NCBI GenBank assembly: GCA_023091735.1
Contig: JALKBU010000108.1
Location: 1-64,000, forward strand
Length of the DNA: 64,000 nt
Source: Trichomonas tenax
Lineage: Eukaryota > Parabasalia > Trichomonadida > Trichomonadidae
Direction: 5' to 3'
A program made the position numbers and the translations under genes. Below are positions 50,252 through 59,638 of this stretch, piece by piece (within the stretch, counting starts at the first letter, position 1; the number at the start of each line of letters is the position of its first letter). The notes below the pieces were generated by a model, which worked only from the letters and a program-made list of their open reading frames with translations, had not been told where the DNA came from and searched no databases.

Positions 50252-50335
50252 GGTGAATATCTGGGATCTATGTATCTCTAAGAAGTCACTAGCTAAAGAA
50301 GCGAAAAACATCAGCTTTTGCCGAAATCATGTCGA
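50207..50335. repeat. Long inverted repeat (45-bp arms, 39-nt loop)
   Basis: The arms at 50207-50251 and 50291-50335 are complementary at 41 of 45 positions, with 27 consecutive bases perfect next to the loop. Both arms encode the same ankyrin-type segment (AKEAKNIS-LCRN on the left, AKEAKNIS-FCRN on the right) on opposite strands. Hence the structure arose by inverted duplication of coding DNA. It would fold as a stable hairpin when transcribed. Confidence 0.85.
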
Positions 50336-50350
50336 TTTAATTATTTTTAA

Positions 50351-50440
50351 ATTCTGCTTTTTGAACATCTTTGATACTGTGTGCAGCTATAATATGTGTG
50401 GTAGATGCGCTCAGTATCAAAGATGGCCAAAAAGCAAAAT
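50351..50440. repeat. Second inverted repeat (29-bp arms, 32-nt loop)
   Basis: Arms at 50351-50379 and 50412-50440 match at 26 of 29 positions. It lies 15 bp beyond the first hairpin, so the two may be parts of one larger inverted duplication. Confidence 0.8.
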
Positions 50441-50453
50441 ATTTTTGTGATTA

Positions 50454-50725
50454 TAAAATGTGAATGATTGATTCCTTATCATAATGATGATCAGAAATGA
50501 ATGATTGATTAATTATATGTTGACATCAGCTCCATGTTCAACTAAATATTCAACGATTTCAAGTGATTTCATTTCAATAGCAATTGACAGTGGTGATTTA
50601 TATCATAATGATGATAAAATGTGAATGATTAATTTCATATCATAATGATGATAAAATGTGAATGATTGATTTCATATCTAATGATGATAAAATGAAAATG
50701 ATTGATTCCATATAATAATGGGGTT
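50454..50725. repeat. Minisatellite-like units of about 39 bp
   Basis: Imperfect units based on AAAATGTGAATGATTGATT and TCATATCATAATGATGAT recur at 50454-50515 and at least three times at 50603-50725, on both sides of an ankyrin-repeat fragment. A further unit is found at 62251-62286, 11.7 kb away. The spread suggests that the unit travels with ankyrin gene 3' flanks. Confidence 0.7.
50516..50602 (-). pseudogene. Single ankyrin repeat fragment
   Basis: The minus strand encodes one nearly canonical ankyrin repeat: YKSPLSIAIEM, then KSLEIVEYLVEHGADVNI, including the SPL-x-x-A and HGADVN landmarks. It is flanked on both sides by minisatellite units and has no open continuation, so it is a relic of a larger ankyrin gene. 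Confidence 0.75.
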
Positions 50726-51090
50726 ATTCTAGGTTCCCAAACGAGTCCCAAAAACGATTATTTTTCCCAGAATTTGGGACTTTTTTAGGAAATAAGGTTC
50801 GAAAATCTTGACGATTATTCCAAAAACAAGAATTCGAAATATCTCTATATATGTTTCATATATTGAAATACAACTTCTATGCTAGATATATGTGACCAAA
50901 TGCGCATAAGGCTATAATAGTGTTCACATCTAAATGCATACTTTTGGTTGTAATTTTGACTAATTAGCGAGAAAATTTTTATATTTTGATGTAGATTTGT
51001 AATATATCATTATGCTATGTACCGCCAATATAAATATATTCTAATTACGTCTATATCTCATATTCACTATTTTTTGAGATTTTTATGTGT

Positions 51091-51249
51091 TTGTGATGTT
51101 TTATTAGAATATGAATTAAAATGTAGTTTTTTTTTTACATTTGATAATATAATCATGCAGTAAATAGATTTTTACAGATTTCTATGCTATGTATTTGTGA
51201 TGTTTTATTAGAATACGAATTAAAATGTAGCTTTTTTACATTTGATAAT
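51091..51249. repeat. Direct repeat upstream of the kinase gene
   Basis: A segment of about 57 bp beginning TTGTGATGTTTTATTAGAAT at 51091 recurs at 51194, differing by an A/G, a T/C and the length of a T run. The second copy ends 54 bp before the kinase ATG. Confidence 0.8.
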
Positions 51250-51302
51250 TGATATAAAAAGCCAATAATTAAGGGGTTGTCACCACATTATTTTAGATTC
51301 AA

Positions 51303-54203
51303 ATGGGAGAAAACCAATACAAGCGCCTCCCAGTTGATAGAAAGTTCTGGAATAAGCGTTTCCAGGACATGTACGGAAAGCTCGACAAGATATTAGCGGA
51401 AGTTTCATGCTTTGGCAATCAAGTTCAAGAGATAACACTTCAAATGTACGATTTTCTTGATAGATTCCTCAAAATTGACCCTGAAAAGACAATAACCTCC
51501 GAACAGGCACGCAAATGTCTAAGCTATATCGAAGCACTTCGTAAGTTTTCCACGTATTGTAAAAAACTGACAGCTAAAAATTGGCTCGGAAACTTCCTAG
51601 CAGACAAAATTCACGAATCTATCATCACGTTCGCCGAAGTATGGGACGTTTACGCGTCATGCGCTAACGAATTCAATTATCCTTCGTTTGAATTCAAGGA
51701 ATCTTTGTACTACGCGTATTCTCAGGATCTCATCAGCATCCACAGCGCGTTAATCAGCGTTGTGTCAGGAATTTCGTTCAGGTATAAAAGCGCGATTATC
51801 AAAAGGATGATCGAGATCGAATGGTTCTTAAATATCATTTCCTCGGACCACAACAAGATCAACTCTTACATTCTCAAACAGACACAGTGGCAAATCGTTA
51901 AAGAAAATATTGGCATTGGAGGATATGCTGTGGTTCACTTAGCTAAAATGAAATCGACTGGTCAGCTCATCGCTGTGAAGGAACTGAAAGCTGTGCAACT
52001 CAGTAAAACAAGAATGCTCTACTTGAAACGCGAAATTGATGCATTGATGAGATTATCGCATCCAAACGTTATCAAACTCATTGGCGTTACTGTCACGCCT
52101 CCGTTCTGTATTGTGACAACGTATATGTCCAATGGCGCATTAATTGAGTTAGTAAATGGAAAAAAATATAATTCACGATGCACACCATTATTTAGAACTA
52201 AAGTTGCATTAGACACAGCGAGAGCATTTGAATATATCCATAGGATTGGTTTAATACATAGAGATCTTAAGCCCCCGAATATTCTGCTTGATGAAAATGA
52301 TAGAGCGATTGTTTGCGACTTTGGTTTAGCTAGAATTACAGGATCGCACATGAGCTGTGAGATTGGTACAACACAGTGGGTTGCTCCTGAATTGATGATA
52401 CCTGGAACACCGTATAATACTTCTGTCGATGTGTATGCTTACGGAATTATGCTCTGGGAACTTTTAACTGATGGAATTCCTTACAAAGGAATCAAAACAA
52501 CTCAGATTTGCAACTTAGTCCTTAAATACGGAGAAAGACCAGAAATACCAGAAGATACTCCAGAAAAACTCGCTGTGGTCATCAGGCGCACGTGGGCTCA
52601 GAATCCAGAAGATAGACCGACATTCACAGAAATAAGACGTATTTTCGAAGAAGGAGATGTTGTGTATCCAGGCACCGACAAAGATGAATACATGAAATTC
52701 GTGAACTCAACGAAGGAAGAGCACGAAGCAGCGATGAAAGAAGCCGCAGCACAAAAATCTGTCCTTGATTCTGCTGTTTCTATTTTGCACACAAAGAGCC
52801 CTTACGATCCTCTCTGCGTTGAAGCTTTAGAAACATTGATTTACTCAGGAATCTCATTGATGCCTTCCGTTGACAAAATCGTCATTATGGCGGGATTGAA
52901 GGAATCAAGCGAACCAGCAAAGCGCGCCATTGTTAGAATTGTCGATGATATCTCAACAAACGCTTCAATCATTGCTTCAAGCATTGAACCATTGTTCAAA
53001 TCAGATCCAGAGTTTGTAATTACACAGATGAGAAAGTTAAGTGTAAGAATTGTCGACAGTTTATCTGTTGTTCAAGCTTATCTTAAGCCTGATGAGCCAC
53101 AGACACCACACATCATCGATGTTTTAGGATCATTCTTAACACGTGATTCTCTCGATTACATCTTCTCACTGATCGATGACAAATACGCAAAGATCATTCT
53201 CGCAAAGTTCTATGGTGTCTTTGGCGTTATCAGAGGATTGACAAGAGTTGCTTTTACAAATATGGAAACACTTTATTACACATTGCGAAAACTGAAAGAA
53301 AACGGAGAATTTAGATTGATTGATGAACTCAAGGAAGAAAAGTTATCAATAGTTATGTCAAAGCTTCCTGATGGATCATGGATGAATCACCAGAACTTTG
53401 TTGTTATGGCAGACTGCATCATTCCATGGATGCTCGAAGCCAATCCAGGACAGGCAACAGGAGAAATCATGCTCACATGCATCAAGTTTGAAGATACAAT
53501 AAACATCCTCAAGACCAAGCAAGGATATTCACAGATCTCAAGAATGCTATATTCGCAAAGAGAACAAGTTGCTGAAGCTGCTGTTGACGTTCTCAAGGTC
53601 ATAGAGACACCAAGTGAATACGTTACTCCTATCTATAATGCAGCAGTGAATGCTTACAAGAGATTCAAATCTCTAAAGATTCTGCAAAGCATTCTTCACT
53701 TGATCAAAGCAAATATCGTTACATTCGAACTTTCAGAGTTCTTCAGCGCATTTCTCGACAAACTTGATAAGAAGGATCACGCGAAGAACATGAAATACAT
53801 CAAGACTCTCGTAATAGCATCACTCAAGAAGCACACATTAACATTCAACGAAGATCTCTCCAAGAAACTCGCAACGTGGCTTGGAAGATTAGACAACAAC
53901 TGTGCGGCATTGATGGGAATCGTAATGCAAAATATCGCTTCCAGAACGAAGAATTCCGAACTATGCGTCGAGAGTTGCTTGAAGTATCTCTATCACAAAC
54001 GTCCTCCGTTCTCTGTTGCAACACCATTCATTTATTGCATCATCGAATGCATCGACAAACCAGGAGTTATCCAGAAACTTATCGCGGAAAGATTCGCACT
54101 TTATCTTTACCACATTCCTGTTTTATATCCTAATGAGCCTAAAGTTCCAGAAATCATTGCAATGTTCGCGAACTTCTTTGAAGCTCATCGTAATACTGAG
54201 TAA
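51303..54203 (+). CDS. TKL-like protein kinase with N-terminal helical and C-terminal ARM-like regions
   Basis: 966 residues, ATG at 51303. An N-terminal helical region of about 190 residues is followed by a complete kinase domain (about 196-445): IGIGGYAVVHLAKM glycine loop, IAVKEL with the catalytic Lys near 224, HRDLKPPN at about 318, DFGLARI at about 338, GTTQWVAPEL and DVYAYGIMLWELLTDGIPY. All catalytic residues are present. KPPN and the GTTQWVAPE pattern point to tyrosine-kinase-like (TKL) Ser/Thr kinases, abundant in trichomonads and Entamoeba. The C-terminal about 500 residues are helical and ARM/HEAT-like, probably for substrate or scaffold binding. It ends convergently against the karyopherin gene. 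Confidence 0.85.
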   Translation: MGENQYKRLPVDRKFWNKRFQDMYGKLDKILAEVSCFGNQVQEITLQMYDFLDRFLKIDPEKTITSEQARKCLSYIEALRKFSTYCKKLTAKNWLGNFLADKIHESIITFAEVWDVYASCANEFNYPSFEFKESLYYAYSQDLISIHSALISVVSGISFRYKSAIIKRMIEIEWFLNIISSDHNKINSYILKQTQWQIVKENIGIGGYAVVHLAKMKSTGQLIAVKELKAVQLSKTRMLYLKREIDALMRLSHPNVIKLIGVTVTPPFCIVTTYMSNGALIELVNGKKYNSRCTPLFRTKVALDTARAFEYIHRIGLIHRDLKPPNILLDENDRAIVCDFGLARITGSHMSCEIGTTQWVAPELMIPGTPYNTSVDVYAYGIMLWELLTDGIPYKGIKTTQICNLVLKYGERPEIPEDTPEKLAVVIRRTWAQNPEDRPTFTEIRRIFEEGDVVYPGTDKDEYMKFVNSTKEEHEAAMKEAAAQKSVLDSAVSILHTKSPYDPLCVEALETLIYSGISLMPSVDKIVIMAGLKESSEPAKRAIVRIVDDISTNASIIASSIEPLFKSDPEFVITQMRKLSVRIVDSLSVVQAYLKPDEPQTPHIIDVLGSFLTRDSLDYIFSLIDDKYAKIILAKFYGVFGVIRGLTRVAFTNMETLYYTLRKLKENGEFRLIDELKEEKLSIVMSKLPDGSWMNHQNFVVMADCIIPWMLEANPGQATGEIMLTCIKFEDTINILKTKQGYSQISRMLYSQREQVAEAAVDVLKVIETPSEYVTPIYNAAVNAYKRFKSLKILQSILHLIKANIVTFELSEFFSAFLDKLDKKDHAKNMKYIKTLVIASLKKHTLTFNEDLSKKLATWLGRLDNNCAALMGIVMQNIASRTKNSELCVESCLKYLYHKRPPFSVATPFIYCIIECIDKPGVIQKLIAERFALYLYHIPVLYPNEPKVPEIIAMFANFFEAHRNTE

Positions 54204-54267
54204 AAATTGTTTTTTTGTTTGCATATATATATATATATTTTATAAAATAACAAAACATAAAATTTGA

Positions 54268-57200
54268 TTAATTTCCCGTTAAATCATAAACTTCCATATC
54301 ATCCTGCATTGACATCGCAGCATCATCACGGTAGTGGGATATCAAATTCTGCCAAGACAATTGCATTTCATCGAGGAATGAGTTCATGTAATACAATGCG
54401 AGATTGTTTCCACCAAACAGCTCATTCAAGAAACTCTCTGCATTATCACCTAAGCTCTCCAAGTAGTTCCTGAGCAGTGTTCCTAAAGACATCAGTGCTG
54501 CATCCTCGATTTCAAATTTATTTCTCTTACTCTTAGGAATGGCGAATTGCAAAATTAATTTCTTATAAAGCGATTCAAGTTTTTCATTGCATTGCTTTGC
54601 GAGAGCTCCAATGCATCCAGTGATCTCAGTCATAAGGTAATAGTTATATCTTATTGGAAGAATTGCTTCAAGATGTGTCAAAATGATGTCGAAAGGTGTT
54701 TCAACTGATAATTTGAAACCAACTCTCAACAAACATCCCAATAAATCTTCTTGCATCATCACTCCGTGCATATTAAGATCTGATTCATTTGTACCCAATC
54801 TGTTGGATATTATATTGACCCAGGCCTTATAATCAGCAGGGAAATTAGGTATAATGTCAGCTAATGTATAGAGAACTTGTGAAGCGTTTCTAACAAGCAA
54901 AATGTCTGTCCACTCAATGAAAGTTCTTAAAACATAATCGATCTGCATAACTGTTTCTGGTGCCAAACACGCTTGATTGACTTTGTAGAAGCACATTAAA
55001 ATGTATATTGCTATGAGGCGAGTTAGATATGGCTGACTTTCATCGTTAAAAACATTCAACAAGTTTGGAACGTAATCGTTCATTGTTTGTTCAACGATTT
55101 CTGCATTTTCCATCATTTTAAAGAAAGTGAAAATGACATCAATTGTTGAGATATAATAACTCAAAGAGTTATAGTTGAGATCATATCCAGCTCTGCAAAT
55201 GTGGTTCAGTGTCTCCTGTATTTTAGATAAAACAGATGTTTGCGTATTCTCATCTGCAAACATTTCAGGATGTGGGGTGAAAATCAACATGAAACAAGAC
55301 AAAGCTGCCATTGATGTGTCTAATTCGCATAGAACACTGACAGCGAACTCTAAAGCTTTAACAATATCTGGGTGATTTAAGTTCTTGCGAACAAGGAGCC
55401 GAGAAATTATTGTTTGGCATATTGATATTGAAGATCCATCATCGACGTCTTCAACTTGTGCTGCTTTCATTGATAAAACAATCATATTTGCGATGTTTTC
55501 AGGAGTCGTCAATCCAAGTTCAGAATATATCTGATTTTTTTCAAGTTCCAATGTGAAACTCAAATAGACTTTAAATGCTAAAGCATAAACTTGGCGCTCT
55601 ATTTCAGAGCAGTTTTGAGTGCTTTTGAGCGCAAGCGGATAAATGATTTGGATGATTTCTTGTATGATCTGTACATAAGGAAGAATCGAATCAATCATTA
55701 GTCTGAGACACAGCAAAGCTTTGTAAATGCATGAAAGACTTGAAGATTGTAACATCGCTTTGACGCAAGCGCAGTAATTTTCAATATTTGCGGCAACAAA
55801 ATCCGGCGGCATCAAGTTTAACAGTAAAGTTATTGGATGAAGGAGTGCCGAGTATATATCTAGTTGCTGTGCAATCGCTTGAAACAGAGTGTTGTAAAGA
55901 TCTTCAAATCCAGTGAAATATGAACAATTCTGAATCAAGTTTCCTAAATAATCACTGACGTTATCAATGTATTGTTGATTATCTAAAAGTCCGACAAACT
56001 TTTCTAATAGTGGACCAATGATTTCTGGATTATTTGGTGCTGCTGTAGTAAACAAAGTGTATAACTTATCAATATAAATATTATCAGGGCAGTTATCAAT
56101 AAACTGCACAGCGATTTCCCAACAATCTTGGAAATTAGCTTTGATGAAAACAGAGAATGTTTGAGAAACACTGGAGAGCAAATATGCGCAGCAACAAGAA
56201 AAGTTCAATGCATCTGATGTTAGTCCTTCGAAAAGCATCTTAAATATTTGCTCTGCGTATTCATTGAAGTAAGTCGGTCCATATTTTAATGCTCCTGTCA
56301 TTAATATCAATCCTGCAGTTGTTGCTTCGATTGTTTCGAGAGTTAATAATTCCTGGAACTTAGTCATTATCATTGTTTGTATTACGTCAGATGGAATGAA
56401 GGCAAAAGCGTTTTTCAGAATAAGAAGGAAATCTATTGTTGTAACAACAGGATTTTCTTTGGAATAAGATTCCATTGTGAAAAGAAGCTGAAAATCGATG
56501 ATTTGGTTGATCAGTTCTAAAGGAATTGCCTCCATCTGCACAGATAAAACGGAAGCAAGTATATATATGTATTGCTGCTTCGTTTCAAACGGAAGTTCAG
56601 CGTTCGAAAGAATTTCCAAAAGTTGTTGATAATCGACATTGGAAAGGAATAACTTATTAAAAACTTCAAATTTAATGTTCAAATCGTATACAACGAGCTT
56701 AAATATCTCTGTGTTACCAGAAGAAATGGATTTGCTGAAGAAATGCGAAACCATGTTAATTACAGGGCGAAGTGATTGAACAAGTGCGTGTTTCTTTAAT
56801 ACCAACGCCTGTATAATGAGAATTGACTTATGAATGAACCATAAATCTTCGGATTCAATCGATCTTGAAAGATATTGAATCGTTTCTTCGAGATTTGCAT
56901 ATATTAAGTCAGGATAATATGGTATAATTACTGTGCTGAATAGATTTAACGCATATGTTGGTGATGTTGTCGGTAAAAAACAGAACTGCTGAATATCAAT
57001 CCATGGATTTTGAAGATTTGAGACGATGCTTGAAGCAATGTTAGTGAGAAATTCGCATAAATTGACGTTCTCTGGTGTAAACAAACTTAAAATTGCAGAT
57101 AAAAATCGTTGAATAAAATCTTCTTCTGTATTTTTGGTTATTTCCTGTGCCATTTGGTTCAGATAAACTAAGCAGTGCTTTCTGACTATTTCTTCCTGGT

Positions 57201-57345
57201 TTGTTTGTATTATTTGGCAAAGAACAAAACAAGATTCGGGATTTTGCAGGAAATTTTGAATTCCAGCTGTTGCTTCTTCTATATGAGCACCTGTTTGATC
57301 TCTGAGTAAAGAAATGAAGCCTAAAAACTGCTCTGTTGGCTCCAT
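54268..57345 (-). CDS. Importin-beta family karyopherin, 1025 aa
   Basis: ATG at 57343-57345. The N-terminus carries an importin-N-like segment (AGIQNFLQNPESCFVLCQII, then EEIVRKHCLVYLNQMA), which in karyopherins binds Ran-GTP. HEAT repeats fill the rest. The length is in the usual 850-1150 range, and an acidic C-terminus (DDAAMSMQDDMEVYDLTGN) follows. The arrangement best fits importin-4/5 (Kap121/123)-type import receptors for ribosomal proteins and histones. Exportins of the same fold cannot be excluded without profile searches. There is no membrane or catalytic motif. It would act at the nuclear pore. A weak motif-like CAAGTCAAA lies about 50 bp upstream of the start. Confidence 0.8.
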   Translation of the reverse strand: MEPTEQFLGFISLLRDQTGAHIEEATAGIQNFLQNPESCFVLCQIIQTNQEEIVRKHCLVYLNQMAQEITKNTEEDFIQRFLSAILSLFTPENVNLCEFLTNIASSIVSNLQNPWIDIQQFCFLPTTSPTYALNLFSTVIIPYYPDLIYANLEETIQYLSRSIESEDLWFIHKSILIIQALVLKKHALVQSLRPVINMVSHFFSKSISSGNTEIFKLVVYDLNIKFEVFNKLFLSNVDYQQLLEILSNAELPFETKQQYIYILASVLSVQMEAIPLELINQIIDFQLLFTMESYSKENPVVTTIDFLLILKNAFAFIPSDVIQTMIMTKFQELLTLETIEATTAGLILMTGALKYGPTYFNEYAEQIFKMLFEGLTSDALNFSCCCAYLLSSVSQTFSVFIKANFQDCWEIAVQFIDNCPDNIYIDKLYTLFTTAAPNNPEIIGPLLEKFVGLLDNQQYIDNVSDYLGNLIQNCSYFTGFEDLYNTLFQAIAQQLDIYSALLHPITLLLNLMPPDFVAANIENYCACVKAMLQSSSLSCIYKALLCLRLMIDSILPYVQIIQEIIQIIYPLALKSTQNCSEIERQVYALAFKVYLSFTLELEKNQIYSELGLTTPENIANMIVLSMKAAQVEDVDDGSSISICQTIISRLLVRKNLNHPDIVKALEFAVSVLCELDTSMAALSCFMLIFTPHPEMFADENTQTSVLSKIQETLNHICRAGYDLNYNSLSYYISTIDVIFTFFKMMENAEIVEQTMNDYVPNLLNVFNDESQPYLTRLIAIYILMCFYKVNQACLAPETVMQIDYVLRTFIEWTDILLVRNASQVLYTLADIIPNFPADYKAWVNIISNRLGTNESDLNMHGVMMQEDLLGCLLRVGFKLSVETPFDIILTHLEAILPIRYNYYLMTEITGCIGALAKQCNEKLESLYKKLILQFAIPKSKRNKFEIEDAALMSLGTLLRNYLESLGDNAESFLNELFGGNNLALYYMNSFLDEMQLSWQNLISHYRDDAAMSMQDDMEVYDLTGN

Positions 57346-57727
57346 TTATTATTGATGTCTTATTTTTGATATAACTTTATTTGCTGTCAACAAGTCAAAT
57401 TTGAATTCATCCCATTTTAACACTGAATTTATTATCTACATCAAATTCCATTCTTATATTTTTTAAAATCCCAATCTTTTAAACAGCATCACTCTAATTC
57501 TAATAATCTAATCCAAAACATCAATATTTTCCTACATAACTTATAAAATATATTTTATATAAAGTAGATATATCTATAATTAAGGTAAAACATTATTATA
57601 TAGTATATTTGATGAGTTCTGAGAAACTTTTTCATGTCGAAGATGATTGATGTAAAGAGTTCATTTCGATGCTTTTGAATGAAAAGTGAATATTATAACA
57701 CGTTAAAAAGAAATACAAACAAATATT
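57346..57727. other. AT-rich spacer between tandem minus-strand genes
   Basis: About 380 bp between the start of the karyopherin gene and the end of the next gene. It holds only AT-rich DNA and the weak motif-like site near 57391. Confidence 0.55.
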
Positions 57728-59638
57728 TTATTGAGTGTTATGCATTAGCATTGCGATTCTTTGATTGCGAAGTGCAATTAAATCTTCAGATTTTCTTCTT
57801 CTTATGACAAGTTCATCACCTGTCGTTTCTCTGAGCATCCTTGCGATATATCGAACACCGTCGATTGCATTGTTCAAATCCTTCCTGAGATCGTCGAGAA
57901 TCGTTTGACGATGAATTCCGCCACCAGCAGTGTCGCCGAGCTTCAGGAAGTCTTTGAGGCTTGAATACGCTCTGTTGTAGACTTCTATAGTTCTCAGTGC
58001 CTCCTCCCAAAGATCCAGAGACTCGCTGAGCTTTCCTGACTCGTCGAGATCGTTGGAATACTTGAGAACCATTTCAAGTTTGTCGATAATACCGAAACCA
58101 ATCGAGTCCCAAATTTGCTCCAATCTCATGTGGACCTTCGATTCTCCTTTGTCCGGAGGAAGAGACAGAAGGTAGACCATAGCGTCCTTGTTCTTTCCTG
58201 CAACTTCGTAGTTCTGTTTGTCCTTCAATTTTTCGAGCTTTGGTTCGATGATCTGGATCGGCTCGTTCGGAGGCGTTGACTGGTTGAAAGCGGATTCCTC
58301 GCGGCTTGGCCTCTTGTTCTTCTTCGGCTGGTTCTCCATGCTGAAGGCGAGGAAAGGAAGTGGATCGTGAACCATGTTCTCATCGATTGAAGAAAAGTTG
58401 ACAGAATCCAAATCCGTGATCTGCTTGAATTGCTCGAAAGGCTCTGTGAAAGATCCGCTTCTGTATGTGAGAGGATCATCAATGGCCCAGAAGTTCCTGT
58501 GAAGGGCCGTGTGCTCAGCCCTTGTTACTGGCTCTTTGGGCTTCTCCTGTGGCTGAACGACTTTCTTGCGCGTTGTTCGGTTGTTTAAGATGACGACTTT
58601 CTTCTTTTGAGGAATTTCGAGATTCTTGACTGATGTTGTTTGCTGAGTCTTAGGTCTCTCTGGTGTTAGTGCCGGTGTCCTATCGAATGTGACTGAATCC
58701 AGTTTCTTTCTTGCGTCGGTGACTGAATTCAGCAAATTTTGTGAAAATTTAGTGAAATAACTTTCTTCCAAGAAAGCGGAGCTTGGCCTGTAGTTCGGTG
58801 GCAAAGATGTTACAGGTGAAGACGAGCCTTCATATACTTTCTGCAATATCTCATTATCAAACTGTCTGGCCTTCATTTCGCGGAGTTGTGACAACTGAGA
58901 TTTCTCGACAGTTGTTTCAGTCTTTCTGACTTTTGGAACTGGAACTCCAAGCTGTGCTTCAAGCTTCGGAGAGATTTTCTCGAAGTTAACAAGTTTGAGA
59001 TCGAAAACTCTTTGAATTATCATTTTTCTGATATCTAAAACTTCATGATAAAATTTTTTCGTTGATTCGAGTAATTGTTTTCTTGTTCGCTTCCTGTATG
59101 TAAATTCTCCTGTCAGGATGTGTGATCTTGCAATTGTACCAACTTTTGCGTGAAATTTATCGACCCAAATAATTATATCGTTAGAATATATAAATGGAAG
59201 TTGTTCTAACAATTTCTGTGACTCAACAACAACGTTCATCGTAACTAATTCTTGATATTCTGGCTCATTCATATAACCTTTATCTTCAAGATCGTGCTCT
59301 TCCTTAACCAATACTTTCTTTGGTCTCAAAGCTGTACTTCGAATTGAATTCTTGTAAACACTTAATGGGTCATCGCGAGGAATTCCTCCCAAATCGACAA
59401 AACCTCGATCTTGAAGGTGAAACATATAATTTGCTGCTTTCTTGATGGAAGAATTTGGACTCAGAGGTTCTTCTATCTTCTCATCAACAGGCAAAGTCAA
59501 TGGAAATCCATATTTAAAATGCAAAAATTCCTTTCTTTCGCCTGAAAGCGGTGGAACATCAGACTGCAGCGCCTTCGACCTGTCCTCGAACATGGCACGA
59601 GTCTTTTTGTAAATTTTTAGAGGATCTTCTTCCTCCAT
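57728..59638 (-). CDS. Unknown protein with DPLxxY repeats and helical C-terminus, 636 aa
   Basis: ATG at 59636-59638. A short motif recurs: EDPLKIYKK at residues about 4-12, DDPLSVYKN near 87 and DDPLTYRSG near 389, each followed by a basic run. Residues about 270-480 are low-complexity, proline- and Lys-rich. The last about 140 residues are helical (LEQIWDSIGFGIIDKLEMVL, then LSESLDLWEEALRTIEVYN), TPR- or MIT-like in style. There is no signal peptide or enzyme motif. I do not recognise the family; a cytoskeletal or axonemal linker is possible but unproven. One motif copy precedes the start. Confidence 0.65.
   Translation of the reverse strand: MEEEDPLKIYKKTRAMFEDRSKALQSDVPPLSGERKEFLHFKYGFPLTLPVDEKIEEPLSPNSSIKKAANYMFHLQDRGFVDLGGIPRDDPLSVYKNSIRSTALRPKKVLVKEEHDLEDKGYMNEPEYQELVTMNVVVESQKLLEQLPFIYSNDIIIWVDKFHAKVGTIARSHILTGEFTYRKRTRKQLLESTKKFYHEVLDIRKMIIQRVFDLKLVNFEKISPKLEAQLGVPVPKVRKTETTVEKSQLSQLREMKARQFDNEILQKVYEGSSSPVTSLPPNYRPSSAFLEESYFTKFSQNLLNSVTDARKKLDSVTFDRTPALTPERPKTQQTTSVKNLEIPQKKKVVILNNRTTRKKVVQPQEKPKEPVTRAEHTALHRNFWAIDDPLTYRSGSFTEPFEQFKQITDLDSVNFSSIDENMVHDPLPFLAFSMENQPKKNKRPSREESAFNQSTPPNEPIQIIEPKLEKLKDKQNYEVAGKNKDAMVYLLSLPPDKGESKVHMRLEQIWDSIGFGIIDKLEMVLKYSNDLDESGKLSESLDLWEEALRTIEVYNRAYSSLKDFLKLGDTAGGGIHRQTILDDLRKDLNNAIDGVRYIARMLRETTGDELVIRRRKSEDLIALRNQRIAMLMHNTQ

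Larger units (their letters stand above)
48146..51302. other. Gene-poor 3.2-kb stretch with ankyrin relics
   Basis: No intact gene. It holds copies of the 13-bp motif with no gene beside them (48278-48352 and 49993-50005), a coding-like fragment at about 48670-48790 on the minus strand (KVKSVTAFLLEDNGFSLDD...), ankyrin-repeat relics, two long hairpins, minisatellite units and a direct repeat near the kinase start. The remainder is AT-rich. Confidence 0.55.

Noticed and set aside
50454..50725. Repeats taken as a CRISPR array
   Set aside because: Units are degenerate, adjacent and without unique spacers of constant length, and the host is a eukaryote.
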